Assembly (NCBI RefSeq): GCF_024868665.1
Contig: NC_079895.1
Location: forward strand, 4,738,154-4,802,153
DNA length: 64,000 bases
Source: Triplophysa rosa
Taxonomy: Eukaryota > Chordata > Actinopteri > Cypriniformes > Nemacheilidae
Reading direction: 5' to 3'
Positions 1-15,400 of the stretch are shown one piece after another; position 1 is the first letter of the stretch; each line of letters begins with the position of its first letter. The translations under genes were made by a program, and so were the position numbers. The notes below the pieces were generated by a model, which was not told the DNA's origin, made no database searches, and worked only from the letters and a program-made list of their open reading frames with translations.

Positions 1-153
1 AGGAACCAAGATTACAGGTAAAATTGAATGAATTAATTTTTTATTCAATTAATGTATAATTAATTTATTTTTATTTTAGAGCATGTGCTGTTTGTTATTT
101 CAGACTGTTGAATACATCATTTTTAATAAATCACATTTTACTTTTAATTTCAG
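1..153 (+). other. ttn: Intron, possibly with the last 17 bases of an upstream exon
   Basis: The window opens inside the upstream titin gene. Bases 1-17 followed by gtaaaa at 18 look like an exon end with a splice donor, but no reading frame across them gives a clear titin domain end, so this is unproven. The branch/pyrimidine region and AG at 152-153 define the first certain exon. Confidence 0.4.
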
Positions 154-450
154 AAAAACCAAGTCCACCACCCAAGCTTGGAGTCACTGACGTCACAAAA
201 GACTGTGTCTCACTTGCATGGCTTAAACCAGAGCATGATGGAGGTAGCAGAATTACAAACTACCTAGTTGAGGCCCTTGAGAAAGGACAAGAAAAGTGGA
301 TAAAGTGTGGCTCAACCAAATCAACTAATTTTGTTGTCTATGGATTGAGAGAGAATGCAGAGTACTACTTCAGAGTGCGGGCTGAAAACCATGCTGGACT
401 TAGTGATCCCAAGGACATGGTTTTACCTGTGCTTGTAAAGGACCAACTAG
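154..450 (+). CDS. ttn: Titin exon: Fn3 domain (end of a C-zone super-repeat)
   Basis: One Fn3 domain starting EKPSPPPKL, with the typical LAWLKPEHDGG turn and the YYFRVRAENHAG strand. It is the last Fn3 before the Ig that opens the next 11-domain super-repeat. The donor is GC (ag|gcaagt), not GT; joining base 450 to 560 gives EAPEI in frame. Confidence 0.9.
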
Positions 451-3400
451 GCAAGTCATTACGTTATTTTTATGCACATAAAATATGTGATTAGTTTTTC
501 ATGATGTTCTGTCGATTTTTAAATGTTTGTGTAATTTTGATATTTTCTTTAATCAACAGAGGCACCTGAGATTATCATGAAGGACTTCCAACGCAACACT
601 GCCTATGTTAAGGCAGGTTCAAATCTTAAGATTGAGATCCCTCTCACTGGTAAACCACTACCAAAAGTATCTCTTTCTAAGGATGGACAGGTTTTGAAAT
701 CAACCATGAGATTCAACTCTGAGGTCATGGCTGACTCGCTTATCATCACTTTGCGTGAGAGTGTTGCTTTGGATGCAGGCAGATATGATATCACAGCCTC
801 CAACTCCTGTGGAACCACAAAATCCTTTGTGAATATTGTGGTCCTTGACAGACCAAGTCCCCCAGTTGGCCCTGTTGAAATGTGTGATGTTACAGAAGAC
901 AGTGTGAGTCTGAAGTGGTTGCCTCCCACATATGATGGTGGTAGCCCAATCACCAACTATATTGTTCTCAAACGTGAGACCACTACTGCAAATTGGATAG
1001 AAGTATCATCTGCTGTTGCAAGATGCACAATCAAGATCATGAAGCTAATTACAGGTGTTGAGTACCAGTTCAGGATCAGGGCTGAGAATCGCTTTGGCAT
1101 CAGTGATCATATTGATTCACCAATTGTTAATGTCAGTCTTCCATACAGTAAGTACACTTTTTTCTGTGCATCATAAAACAAATTTGTCAATTCAAATGTA
1201 TTAATAACTAAAACATAATCCAATTCTTTATAGCAATTCCCCTGGAACCTTCACAACCATGGGTGACAGCTGTAACAAAGGAAAGTATTACTGTTAGCTG
1301 GAAGGAGCCATCTTCAGATGGTGGAAGCAGTGTCTTTGGATACCATCTTCAGATGAAAGACAGAAACAGCATTCTTTGGCAGAAAGTTAACAAAACCGTT
1401 ATCCGTGCAACACACTTCAAAGTAACAAACGTGAGCCATGGGCTAATCTATGAATTCAAGGTTTCTGCTGAAAATGCTGCTGGTATTGGTCAAGTCAGCA
1501 AGCTCTCAGATCCTGTACTTGCAATTGATGCTTGTGGTAAGCATTATGTTTCATGTGATTTGATTGTTCCATATACTGTACTTGATTAATCAGTATTAAA
1601 AATGCACTTGAAATTTACTTTGTTAATCACAATTGTTTTTTCCCTGCAGAGCCTCCAAACAATCTTAGAGTCACTGATATCACGAAGAGTTCAATTAGTC
1701 TTGCCTGGCAGAAACCGTCATTTGATGGAGGAAGCAAAATTACTGGATATTTAATTGAAAGAAAAGACTCTCCAAAAGGCAGATGGTCAAAAGCTAATTT
1801 GACAAATGTTGCTGACACAAAGTATTCAGTAACAGGCTTGACTCAGAATGAATCCTACGAATTCAGAGTCTTGGCTAAGAATGCAGTTGGCTCCATTAGT
1901 AACCCGTCATCAACTGTTGGACCAGTAACATGCATGGACACATATGGTGCCCCTGAGATTGTACTTCCCCAAGAATATCTTGATGTTGTCAAATACAAAG
2001 CAGGATCTAACATTGATCTTAAAGTGGGTATTAATGCTAAACCTCAACCAACTATTGAATGGTACAAGGATGGAAAAGAGCTTGAGCCTGGAGCTCAGAT
2101 TTCCATCTCCAGCACCTCTGACTCTGCATGCATCTCAGTCAAGGATGCCACACGTTTGAATACCGGAACATATGAACTCAAGATCAAGAACTCTTTAGGC
2201 TCAGCGTATTGTGCTATCAGAGTACTTGTTCAAGGTATGTTGCCGTTTACAGCTAAATAACTAACCCTAACTGAAGCTAAACTCTTATTGATTTTTTTCT
2301 TATGTTTAAATTAGGGCCGATTTTGAAATATGAACTGTAATAAAACATTTTATTAATTATACTCCATGAAATTTTGTGTTCTGTTTCGCCCCCCCCCTTC
2401 ATCAGACAAACCGGGACCTCCTGCTGGAGAGATACAGTTCAAGAAAATCACTGCAGATACTATAACGATCATGTGGGATCCTCCAGCTGATGAAGGTGGT
2501 GCAATGGTGACACATTACATTGTCGAGAAACGTGAGACAAGCAGAATTATGTGGTCTATAATCTCAGAAAAGCTCGAAGAATGCATTGTAACTGTCCAAA
2601 GGCTTATTAAGGGCAATGAATACATATTCCGTCTTCGTGGTGTAAACAAATATGGAGTTGGAGATCCTCTGGAATCAAGACCAGTTATTGCCCAGAATTC
2701 CTTCGGTAAGAAGTTTTTCTAGTATGTGATAAAGCATCAATACAATATCACAAACTAAGGCATTAATACTATGTTTTATGCACAGTTCCTCCTAGTCATC
2801 CCTCTAAACCTCAAGTCACAATGATAACCAAGTCAACAATGACTGTGGTATGGGAAAGACCAAGTTTGGATGGTGGAAGTGATATCGATGGGTATTACTT
2901 GGAGAAACGGGAAAAGAAGAGTCTACAGTGGTTCAAGGTTATTAAAGATCCAATTCGTGATACCAGACAGAAGGTTAGCAACCTCACAGAGGAAAATGAA
3001 TATCAGTATCGTGTCTGTGCAATCAACAAAGCTGGAGCAGGCCCATATTCTGATACATCCATCTTTTATAAAGCTTATGACCCTATTGGTAAGTTTTTAT
3101 TTTTGGTCTGTATAACCTTAAACCTAGTTATTTATTATTATGAATATTAATGTTATATGAATATTGTCATTTTAGACCCACCAAGTGAGCCAACAAAACT
3201 CAGAGTTGTTGATTCAACAAAGACATCTATAACCCTTGGCTGGGTGAAGCCTGTCTATGATGGTGGCAGTGAAATCACAAGCTACATTGTTGAGCAAAAA
3301 ATAGCTGACGAAATGGAATGGGTCACTATAAGCACTAAAGGTGAAGTGAGGACAACTGAATTTGTGGTGTCCCACCTAAAACCTGGAGTGTACTATTTCT

Positions 3401-6400
3401 TCCATGTCTCAGCTGTTAACTGTGTTGGAGCCGGACGGCCAATTGAGATGATGCAGCCTGTGCAAGCCAAAGATATTCTGGGTTTGTTATTTCTATCTCT
3501 CTAAACAGTTAAAATATTACACAGTTAAAGTTATATACAAAGTTAAAGTTAATACAGTTAAAACATTGATTACACCGTGATACGACTATAAACCTGATCT
3601 AATTCTGAACTCTTTCATTTTAACAGAGGAGGCTGATGTTGATCTTGACATCTCAATGTCAACTCAGTATGTAGCAAAGGCTGGCAGAGATGTGGAAATT
3701 GTCATTCCTCTTAAGGGTAGGCCTGCTCCGAATGTAACATGGAGAAAGGGGGACAGGAACATCAGTAGCGACACAAGATATAACATCAAAAACACTGAAT
3801 ATTCAACTACTCTCATCATTCCCAAAGTCACCAGGGATGATACAGGCAAATATTTTCTTGAGATTGAAAATGGAGTCGGAGAGCCAAAAACAATTACAGT
3901 GTCTGTTAAAGTACTGGACACACCATCTGCTTGCAATAAGTTGATTGTGAAGAATGTGACACGAGGTAAACTCACTCTGAGCTGGGAACCACCTTTTATT
4001 GATGGTGGCTCTCCAATCACAAATTACATTGTTGAGAAGAAAGATGCTAAATTGAAGGCATTCACTGTTGTGACAAATGAATGTGCCAATACAACATACA
4101 AAGTTGATGGTCTGGCTGATGAAATTTCTTATTTCTTCCGCGTTTCTGCTGAAAATGAATACGGTGTTGGTGATTCTTGTGAGACTGTACAACCTGTCAG
4201 AGCAACTGAAATGCCAGGTCCTGTAAAAGATCTTGTGTTGGTTGACTCATCTAATACATCTGTAACTCTGGCTTGGACAAAGCCTGATCACGATGGTGGC
4301 AGCCACATTTCAGAGTACATTGTTGAAAAGAAAACAAAGGAAGAAGAGACTTGGAGCATTGGAGGCACATGTAGACGTTGCCAGTGTGAAGTGACACATC
4401 TTAAAGAGCTCTCAGAAGTCATCTTTAGAGTGTTTGCCCAAAATGAAAAGGGTCGCAGTGATTTCTCTCAAATTGGACCGATCACTGTAAAGGACTTTAT
4501 TATACCACCTGAGGCCAACCTTATTGACTATCCAAATGGGGAATTAAGTGTTCGCATTGGACAAAATGTGAATATCGATTTGTCATACAAGGGTAAACCT
4601 AGGCCAGCTATTCAGTGGATGAAAGATGATGTAGTGCTCAAAGAAAGTGAACAAGTTCGTTTCAGGCAAACGGAGAACAAAGCAAGTCTAATTGTAAGAA
4701 ATTCCAGAAAGGAAAATGCAGGAAAATACACATTGGTCCTTGATAACAAACTTGTCAAGTCTTTCTTCGACGTCAAAGTAATAACACTCGGGCCACCATC
4801 TGTGCCTGTAGGCCCAATACGTTTTTATGAAATTAAAGCTCAGAGTATTATCATTTCATGGGATGAACCACAGGAAGATGGTGGAGGAGAGATCACTTGC
4901 TACAGTGTCGAAAAGCGAGAGACATCCCAAGCAGCATGGAAAATGGTTTGCTCCAGTGTTGTCAGGACCACATTCAAAATACCCAATTTGGTTAAGGGTA
5001 CTGAATACCAATTTAGAGTGCGTGCTGAGAACAAATATGGAGTAAGCGAGCCTCTCAACTCATCAGATGTGGTTGCTCAACACCAATATAAGCCACCAGG
5101 TCCTCCAGGGAAACCTGTGGTATACAACGTTACAAGTGATGGCATGACTGTTCAGTGGGATGCCCCAAGCTTTGATGGTGGTTCACCAGTCACGGGATAC
5201 CATCTTGAGAAAAAAGACAGGAACAGCTTACTGTGGACAAAAGTAAACTCCAATGTAATTTCCGGAAGAGAATACAGAGTCATTGGACTTATTGAAGGTC
5301 TGGAGTATTCATTCAGAGTTTATGCAGAGAACAATGCAGGCATGAGTCTAGTCAGTGAGCAGAGCAAGCATAAACTGGCAATTTCCCCTGTTGGTAAGTC
5401 ATAGTATTCTCATTTTTGTCACTATCATTTCAGAGATTCATCCATGATACCTTTTTTGAGTTTTTTTGTAAAAAATATCTACAGTATACCTATATTTTTT
5501 CTTTAGATCCTCCTGGCACACCTAACTGCATTGATGTTACCAGAGACTCTGTAACACTTCAGTGGGTACCACCTAAACGGGATGGAGGCAGTAGGATTGT
5601 GGCATACAGTGTGGAAAGGCGTCAGGGAAGAGGTCGTTGGCTAAGATGCAATTTTATTGATGTCAGTGAATGCCAGTTTACTGTAACAGGCCTTGCTGCA
5701 GGCGACCGCTTTGAATTCAGGGTAATTGCCAGGAATGCTGTTGGAACAGTTAGTCCACCTTCTCAGTCATCTGGCTACATCATGACCAAAGATGAAAGTG
5801 GTATGTACATCCAAATCCATTTTTAGACATTTATTGGTGTACATTTAATATATTTTGTGTAACATATGCTGGTTCTAAAAATCAAAACATTTTCAGTTAT
5901 TCCTGAGATTGAGTTTGCAGCCGAGAAGACCCTCACCATTAAGGCAGGAGAAAACATTAAACTCAACTGCAGTATAAGTGGCCGTCCTGTACCTCAAGTG
6001 ATTTGGTATAAGGATGGAAAGGAAGTTGACAAGATGCTGGTGGACATCACAACTGTTATTGGATCAAGCTCACTCTTCATCCGAGATGCTGACCGCAATG
6101 ATCGTGGTATCTACACAGTTGAGGCCAAGAACAGTTCAGGCACAACAAAAGTGGATGTTCTGGTCAGAGTACAAGGTAAGTTCATGTTAATATATTTTGA
6201 TGTGAACATGGAATGGAAATGTATTTATGTGGCTCTAGCAGATTTCCAATGCTATTGTGGTGTCATTCAGATACCCCTGGACCACCTGAGGGCCCACTGC
6301 GCTTCACTAATATATCTACTGAGAAAGCAACTCTTTGGTGGAGCCCACCTGAAAATGATGGCTGTGCACCTATCACTCATTATGTGATTGAGAAGCGTGA

Positions 6401-9400
6401 GACATCCAGAATTTCATGGGCACTTGTAACATCCAAGTGTGAAGCCTGCTCTTTCAACGCCACAAAACTGATTAAAGGCAACGAATATCAGTTCCGTGTG
6501 TCGGCTGTCAATAAAGTTGGTGTGGGCAAGCCACTAGAGTCAGATCCAATCATAGCTCAGATGCAATACAGTAAGTAAAAAATGGTTGTTGTTGAGCAAA
6601 TAATTTGCTAATACTGTACATGTGGTTCTTTAATCTTAAACATTCTTATTTTGAAATCTCACAGCGGTACCAGAGGCTCCCGGGACACCTGATTGCACAC
6701 ATGTGACAGGAAACAGTATTACTCTATGCTGGACAAGACCAAGACATGATGGTGGAAATGAGATCAAGCAATACATTCTTGAAAGGCGAGAGAAGAAGAG
6801 TTTAAGATGGGTGAAGGTTTCAGCAAAGAGACCAATAACTGAGCTTAGGCATAGAGTAACAAATCTTACAGAAGGTAATGAATATGAGTTCCGTGTTATG
6901 GCTGAAAATGGTGCTGGAATTGGACCTGCAAGTGGAACGTCGAGATTGTTCAAGTGCAGAGAGCCAACAAGTGAACCCAGTGCTCCAACTGCTGTAAAGG
7001 TCATTGATTCCACCAAGACATCTGTTACCCTGGAATGGACCAAACCTGTGTTTGATGGTGGTTTGGAAATCATTGGTTACATTATTGAGATGTGCAAGGC
7101 AAGCCTTGAGGAATGGCACCGAGTCAACAACCAGACATGTATCCATACCAAGTACACAGTAACAGATTTAGAACCTGGTGAGGAGTATAAATTCCGTGTG
7201 TGTGCAGTCAATGGTGCTGGAAAGGGAGAAACCTCTGAGACACCAAATGTAGTACAAACAGTTGATCGTCTGACATCACCAGAAATAGATATAGATGCAG
7301 ACTTCAAGCAGACACATGTTGTGAAGAATGGCGGAACAGTCACTCTTCACATTCCCTTCCATGGAAAACCAGCCCCCCTTGCCACATGGACAAAAGCAGA
7401 TGGAGAGCTTGGTGTAATGGCAGATATCAATACTACAGAAACATTCAGCACTTTGACGATTGAGAATTGCATCAGGTATGATGCTGGCAAGTATACGCTG
7501 TCTCTTGAAAACAACAGTGGCCGTAAATCTATTACATTAACAGTAAAAGTGTTGGACACACCTGGGCCACCAGGGCCTCTCTCATTCAAAGATGTGACAA
7601 GAGGTGCTCTCACACTCATGTGGGATGCCCCAACTAATGATGGGGGTGCTCGTGTCCATCACTACATTGTTGAGAAGCGAGAAGCGAGTCGCTTGAGTTG
7701 GCAAGAAGTCAGTGAAAAGTGCACACGCCAAATCTTGAGAGTGACCAACCTTGCTGCAGGTGTAGCATACTTCTTTAGAGTTACTGCTGAAAATCAGTAT
7801 GGCAAAGGTGAACCATATGAAATGACAGAACCTATTATAGCCACAGAAGAGCCTGCACCACCCAAGCGACTGGACATCATTGATACTACATCCTCAACTG
7901 CCACCTTAGTATGGATGAAGCCTGAGCATGATGGTGGAAGCCGCATTACTGGGTACATTGTTGAGACTAGAAAGAAAGGCTCTGACCATTGGGTTGTTGG
8001 TGGTCAAACCAAATCTTTGAAAATGGTTCTCGAAGGCTTGGTTGAGGGCACAGAATATGAGTTCCGCATCAAAGCCCAGAATGAAGCTGGTGTTAGTCAC
8101 CCACGAGATGCCTTAGCCTCTGTAATTATAAAGGAACCTCGTATAGAGCCAACAGCAGATCTTAGCAGCATTGATAAACAGCTCATCTCTTGCAAAACTG
8201 GAAATTCCTTTACCATTGATATTCCAATCAGTGGCAGACCAGTCCCCAAGGTCACATGGAAACTTGAAGAGATGAAACTCAAAGAAACCGACAGAATATC
8301 AATTAAAACCTCAAAAGACAGAACCACTTTATTGGTTAAGGATGCCAAGAGAGGTGACAGCGGAAAGTATTATCTCACTCTTGAGAATGCAGCTGGATCA
8401 AAGACGTTCACAGTTACCGTCATTGTCATTGGAAGACCAAGCCAACCAACTGGACCTGTTGAAATTTCTGGAATCTCATCTGAATCCTGTGTATTAAATT
8501 GGGGAGAACCTGCAGATGATGGTGGGACGGACATCACCAATTATATTGTTGAGAAACGGGAATCTGGATCCACAACATGGCAGGTTGTAAATTCAAGTGT
8601 GAAACGGACCACTATAAAAGTAACTCATCTGACCAAGTACATGGAGTACACGTTTAGAGTCTCTGCTGAAAACAAATTTGGTGTTAGCAAGTCGATCGAT
8701 TCTCAAGCTATTGTTGCTGAGCATCCATTTGGTGAGTACATTATGTATTATATGAACTTGTAACTGGTTAATGAAACAGACCATGATACTAATATTTGAT
8801 TTTGATTTTAGTCTCACCAAGCCCACCAACTCGCCCAGATGTAGTTTCAGTGTCTGCTAACGCCATTTCTATTCGCTGGGATGTGCCATATCATGATGGT
8901 GGAAGCAAAGTAACTGGATACTTGATTGAGAAGAAAGAGCGTAATACCATCCTGTGGGTGAGGGAGAACAAGATTCCTTGCCTTGAATGTCACTACAAGG
9001 TCTCCAATCTTATCGAAGGCCTTGAGTACCAGTTCAGAGCATATGCAATGAACATTGCTGGTCTGAGTAAAGCAAGTGAACCATCAAGACCAGTACTGGC
9101 TCTAAATCCAGTTGGTAAGTTTCTTGTTACTTTTTTGCTATCATGAATACATGCAATTGTTTTGATTAATGACTATATATATATGAAATTATTTTTGTTT
9201 GCATTTTTAGATCCACCTGGCAAACCAGAGGTTTATGATGTAACAAAAACCTCAGTGTCTATTAGATGGTCTGTGCCATTCAATGATGGTGGCAGTAAGA
9301 TTGTTGGATATGTTGTTGAACGCAAAGCTACCAGTGATGATAATGAAGCTCGCTGGTTAAAGTGCAACTACACTACAATCACAGAAAATGTCTTCACCAT

Positions 9401-12400
9401 TACATCACTTAGTGAGGGAAAAGCCTATGAGTTCTGTGTTATTGCCAAAAATGGTGCTGGAGTCCACAGCATGCCATCAGAGTCGACAGGACCCATTACA
9501 TGCAAAGATGAATATAGTAAGACATTTTTAAATGGTGTACAAACATACAGTTGTACAAATTATAAATATTATGAATCTATTTTAATACACATTTTATTAT
9601 TTATTTTAGCTCCACCAAAGGCTGAGCTGGACAGCAAACTTGTGGGTGAGACTATCACTATCAGAGCTGAAGCAGACCTTGTTCTTGATGCTGCAGTTGG
9701 TGGAAAACCAGAGCCCAAGGTTTTCTGGTCCAAGGGTGATAAAGAGCTAGAGCTTGGAGAGAAATACTCACTAACCTACACCAGTACAAGAGCAATGGCC
9801 ATCATTAAGTCATGCGATAGAAATGATACTGGAAAATACATCCTCACTGTGAAAAATGCTAGTGGAATCAAAACTGCTGCTGTCAATGTTAAAGTGCTTG
9901 GTAAGAACAAATTAAATGATATATGGTTGTTTAAGTCAAAATACCTGGAATGCCTCGACATTTTATGAGAACATATTTTTATATTTTAGATACACCTGGA
10001 CCACCTGAGGGTGCAATCACAATTAGCAGGGTGACAGAAGAAAAATGTACAGTTTCCTGGAATATTCCTCTGGAGGATGGTGGAGATACTGTCACTCATT
10101 ATATTGTTGAGAGACGCGAGACCAGCAGACTCAACTGGGTTGTCATGGAAACTGAATGCAAAACTCTGTCTTGTGTCAGCACAAAACTGATAAAAAACAA
10201 CGAGTACATTTTCCGGGTCAGAGGTGTAAATAAGTATGGTCCTGGAGTACCCCTAGAGTCTGAACCAGTTATCGCAAGAAATGCATACAGTAAGTATTAA
10301 AGTATAAAGTTAATTGTATTATGGTTTATTCATGACAACTCTGAGTCTTGGGATTTATTTGTGATTTATGTTACAGCTGTTCCAACACCTCCAGGAGCAC
10401 CAGAGATTACTGCTATTGGAAAAGAACATGTCATCATTGAGTGGCTGAAGCCGGAGAGTGATGGTGGTAGTGAAATCAAAAACTACCTTGTGGATAAACG
10501 TGAGAAGAGCAGCGTTAGATGGACAAGAGTAAACAAAACATACACCATTTATGATATACGCCTCAAGATCACTGGTCTCCTTGAGAGCAGTGATTATCAG
10601 TTCCGTGTTGCAGCTGTCAATGCTGCCGGAACCAGTCTTCCAAGTGATGCATCTCAATATGCCCACTGCAGGGAGCCAACATGTGAGTACTAATAAGTAA
10701 CTCCCTTTGGGTGTATTTAATGGAGCAAATTATTTTAGTTGTCCATGCCAACAAACAAGAATTGTCTGAAAAATACAGCATGTGCTTCTAAACTCTCTAC
10801 TAAATACCTACACTGACCTCTCATTTCACAGATACCCCAGCGCCACCATCAGTTCCTCGTATTACATATACCACAAAGCATAGTATTAGAATCACATGGA
10901 CCAGACCAATGTATGATGGCGGATCTGATGTCAAAGGCTACATTATTGAGATTCTGGAGGAGGGAACAGAGCAGTGGTACAGAGCTACCCAAAAGATCTT
11001 GAGCAGTACTGAATACACTGTAACTGGCTTGACAAGTACCAAGAAATACTGCTTTAGGGTGGCTGCTGTCAATACAATGGGCACTGGAGAGTTTAGTGAA
11101 GGCAGTGTTGAGACCGCACCTTCAGAGAGAGTTGGTAGGTTTTTTAAAGGTTCACAGCTATCGTCACTTATACTTTAGTGAGATGTTGACATGCAGTTAC
11201 TAAATGAAATCTTGTATGGTTATCTTTTCAGAAATACCTGATATTGAACTACCTGATGAATTGAAGAAAACTGTTTGCATCAGGGCTGGCAACACTTTAC
11301 GCCTTCATGTTACTACAACTGGCAGACCTGCACCAGTTATTACCTGGAGAAAGCCTGGAATTGACCTACAGTCCCGTGGCTTCATAGACACTTCAGAAAA
11401 TACTACAACTTTAATAGTGGAGAAGGTGCATCGCTATGATGCTGGAAAATACACAATTGAGGCAGAAAATCCATCTGGCAAGAAAGTAATAACTATACTT
11501 GTTAAGGTTTATGGTGAGTAAAGATTAGTAACAGTTATAAATAATCATGAACAAATTAATTTAAATTAAATATAAATACCCTTTAAAACTTAACAAATGA
11601 TTTTTTTCTAGATACTCCTGGATCATGTGGTGCAGTAAAGGTTAAGGATTACACAAAAGAATCTGCTGTTATCACCTGGGATGTGCCAACTATTGATGGT
11701 GGTGCTCCCATCAACAACTACATAATTGAGAAGCGTGAGGCTTCAATGAAATCCTACAAAACAGTGACAACAGAATGCAAAAAGACATTATACAGAATTA
11801 CTGAGCTGGAAGAAGGAACACAATACTTCTTTAGAGTATTGCCTGAGAACATATATGGTATTGGAGAACCTTGTGAAATTAGTGAACCAGTACTTGTTTG
11901 CGAAGTTCCATCTGTTCCACAAGATCTGTATGTTATTGATATCACCAAGTCTACTGTCATTCTTGGATGGGAAAAACCATTGCATGATGGTGGCAGCAGA
12001 CTTACTGGTTTTGTCATTGAAGCCTGCAAAACTGGAAATGACCGCTGGTTGGATGTTGCCCATGTGAAATCGTCTGTTCTGCAGCACACAATTGTTTCAC
12101 TATATGAAAATGAGCAATATCTCTTTAGAATCAGAGCTGAAAATAGCAGAGGTGTCAGTGAACCAAGAGATATTATGACTCCTGTGACAATACAAGAACA
12201 AAGAGGTAAGATATTATCAGCAAAAATCAACAAGAACAAAGGGTTTACATGTTTCTTTACTGTTTGAACATTGTTTGAAAATTAAATTGTATTTCCTATT
12301 GTCTTTACAGTCATGCCCAAGATTGACCTGGCTGGCATCCCTCAAAAGATTGTCAATGTGCCCGCTGGTAAGCCAATTGTGCTCAACATTCCCATCAAAG

Positions 12401-15400
12401 GCAGACCTGCACCAGTCTGCTCTTGGTTCTTTGGTGGAGTCAAGATGAAGGACAAGCTTGACCGCATCAAGATTGAAACGACTGCTAAATTCACCAAACT
12501 GACAGTCCGTGAAACAACAATCGATGACACTGGTGACTATACTCTGGAAGTAAAGAATGTCACAGGAACTGCAACTGAGGTCATCAAAGTTATCATTCTT
12601 GGTGAGAAACATTTTACTTTTCCTAAAGTTTTTTGTTTCTCCAATGTACATTTAAAGGGTGTTTGAAAATGACCAATCATGTATTTCTGCCCTAGATAAA
12701 CCTGGAGTACCCGTTGGGCCTATGAGAATTGATGAGGTTGACGCCACATCTGTTACATGCAGCTGGGAATCACCAGAGAAGGATGGAGGTGCAAATGTCA
12801 GTGGCTATGTTGTTGAGCAGCGTGATGCTCATCAACCGGGATGGCTGCCTGTCTCTGAATCTGTCACAAGACCTACATTCAAGTTTACCAGACTTACAGA
12901 GGGAACTGAATATGTATTCCGTGTAGCTGCAACAAATCGCTTCGGCATAAGCTGTTTCCTGCAGTCTGAAGTTGTTGAGTGCAAGAGTGCCAAAAGTAGG
13001 TTATTTCCCCTCTAATGCCTAATTTGTTTTAATGTTTTTAGGGCAAATTATTAAATGTATCTTTTGCCTTTTTGTAGCTGTACCTGGAGCACCCAGCACA
13101 CCTGAAATATTTGATGTGTCTCATGATGGCATGACTCTAACCTGGAGAGCGCCTGAGGATGATGGAGGTTCCTCTGTGGCCGGCTACATTATTGAGCGCA
13201 AAGAGGTTGGATCAGACAGATGGGTTCGCATTAACAAGAATCCAGTGACAATGACAAGATACAGAGCCACAGGACTTATTGAGGGTCTTGAATATGAGTA
13301 TAAAGTGACAGCCATCAACTCTAGAGGCACTGGAAAACCAAGTGCAAACTCTAAAGCTGCTATTGCAATGGACCCTATCGGTGTGTACCAACATGACCTT
13401 GAAAAAACACATCAAGATGTGTTACATTTAACATAACATTTAAGACGGTACCTCAATATACATGCTTAATACATTAAATTGTTTTTTAAACAGAACCTCC
13501 TGGTATTCCACTGAACCCAAGAGTCACGGACACCACAAGAACATCAGTTTCACTTGCTTGGTCTCCTCCAGAGGAAGAAGGAGGTGCAGCTGTTACTGGT
13601 TACCTGATAGAGATGCAGAAGATTGACCAGGTCGAATGGACAAAATGCAACACAACACCAACAAAAATCTGCGAATATACTTTGACCCACATGCCCCAGG
13701 GTGCTGAATACAGGTTCCGTGTGATGGCATGTAATGCTGGTGGAGCAGGAGAACCAGCTGAGATCCCAGGAGTGGTCAAAGTTACAGAAATGCTTGGTAA
13801 GATCAAAGATCTAAAACAACATATGTAAAATAAACATTTATATTTCCTGCATTGCTTTGAGTTTGAATGTTTGTGACAGTACATAGTTGCGCTGTAACAG
13901 CTTGTTATTTTGCTTTCAGAATATCCTGATTATGAACTGGACAAAACATACCAGGAAGGCTACATTGTCAGACAAGGTGGTGTCATCAGACTGTCTGTGC
14001 CCATCAAGGGCAAACCCTACCCAACATGCAAGTGGACAAAGGAAGGCCGTGACATTTCTCACAGAGCTATGATTGCCACCAGCGATGAACGTACTGAGCT
14101 TGTAATCAAGGAAGCCCACAGAGATGATACTGGCACCTATGATCTTGTGCTGGAGAACAAATGTGGCAAGAAGGCTGTGTATATTAAGGTTAAAGTTATT
14201 GGCCGTCCAGATCCACCTGAGGGTCCTCTTGAATTTGACGACATTCAAGCACGCTCCGTAAGAGTAAGCTGGAGACCACCCTCAGAGGATGGTGGCTCTG
14301 ATATTCTGGGTTACCTTGTGGAGAGGCGGGAGGTGCCTAAAGCAGCTTGGTACACTGTGGACTCACGCGTGGTTGACACATCACTGGTGGTCAAGGGGCT
14401 GAAGGAAAATGTTGAATATCACTTCAGGGTTTCGGCAGAGAACCTGTTTGGCATCAGCAGATCCCTAAAATCGGATGAATCTGTTACCCCGAAAACTCCT
14501 CTTTGTAAGTATTTTTATCATGTAATATTTAACTTTCCAATTACATGTTTAATAACATACAATTATGTCTATGTATATAATGTTTTATTTATGTATTTGT
14601 TTTGGGTAAAGGTCCCCCAGAACCTCCCAGCTTCCCTCCAGAAATCATGGATGTTACAAAGACCACAGTTGGCCTTTCTTGGTCAAGACCAAAGGATGAT
14701 GGTGGATCTCGTGTCACTGGATACTATGTTGAGAGAAGAGAAGTTTCCACTGAGAAATGGGTTCGTCATAACAAGACTCACATCACAACAACAATGTATA
14801 CTCTCACTGGACTCATCCCTGATGCAGAGTACCAGTTCCGTGTGGTTGCTCAGAATGATATTGGTCAGAGTGAGCCAGGACCTGTATCAGAGTCAGTTGT
14901 ATGCAAAGATCCATTTGGTAAGTAATCAGCCTCCCGTATCCCCTTTAATCAAACTTTTAATTCATCCTAATTAAGAAAAGGTGAAATATATGCTAAATTC
15001 TTCTTTTGTGGTTTTAACAGATAAACCAGGCCAACCTGGTGAGATTGACATAATCTCTATAGCCAAGGACTGCATAACCATTCATTGGATACGTCCTGAA
15101 TCAGATGGTGGAAAAGAGATCCTTGGGTACTGGATTGAGTACAGGCAGTCAGGTGAAAGTGCCTGGAAGAAATGCAACAAAGAGCGTTCAAAGGACAGGC
15201 AGTTTACCATGGGTGGTCTCATGGAGGCTACAGAGTACGAGTTTAGAGTGTTTGCTGAGAACGAAACTGGACTGAGTAGACCAAGAAGAACCGCCATGGG
15301 TATTAAAACCAAACTGAGTGGTAAGTCAATACAATGTTTTTGAAAGTATATATCTGAAGTGGACATTCAAAAAATTATGGATGATCATTTAAATATTCAC

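Noticed and set aside
93..153. Alternative acceptor at ttatttcag (95-103) for the first exon
   Set aside because: It would place in-frame stops before the Fn3; the acceptor at 153 gives the correct domain start.
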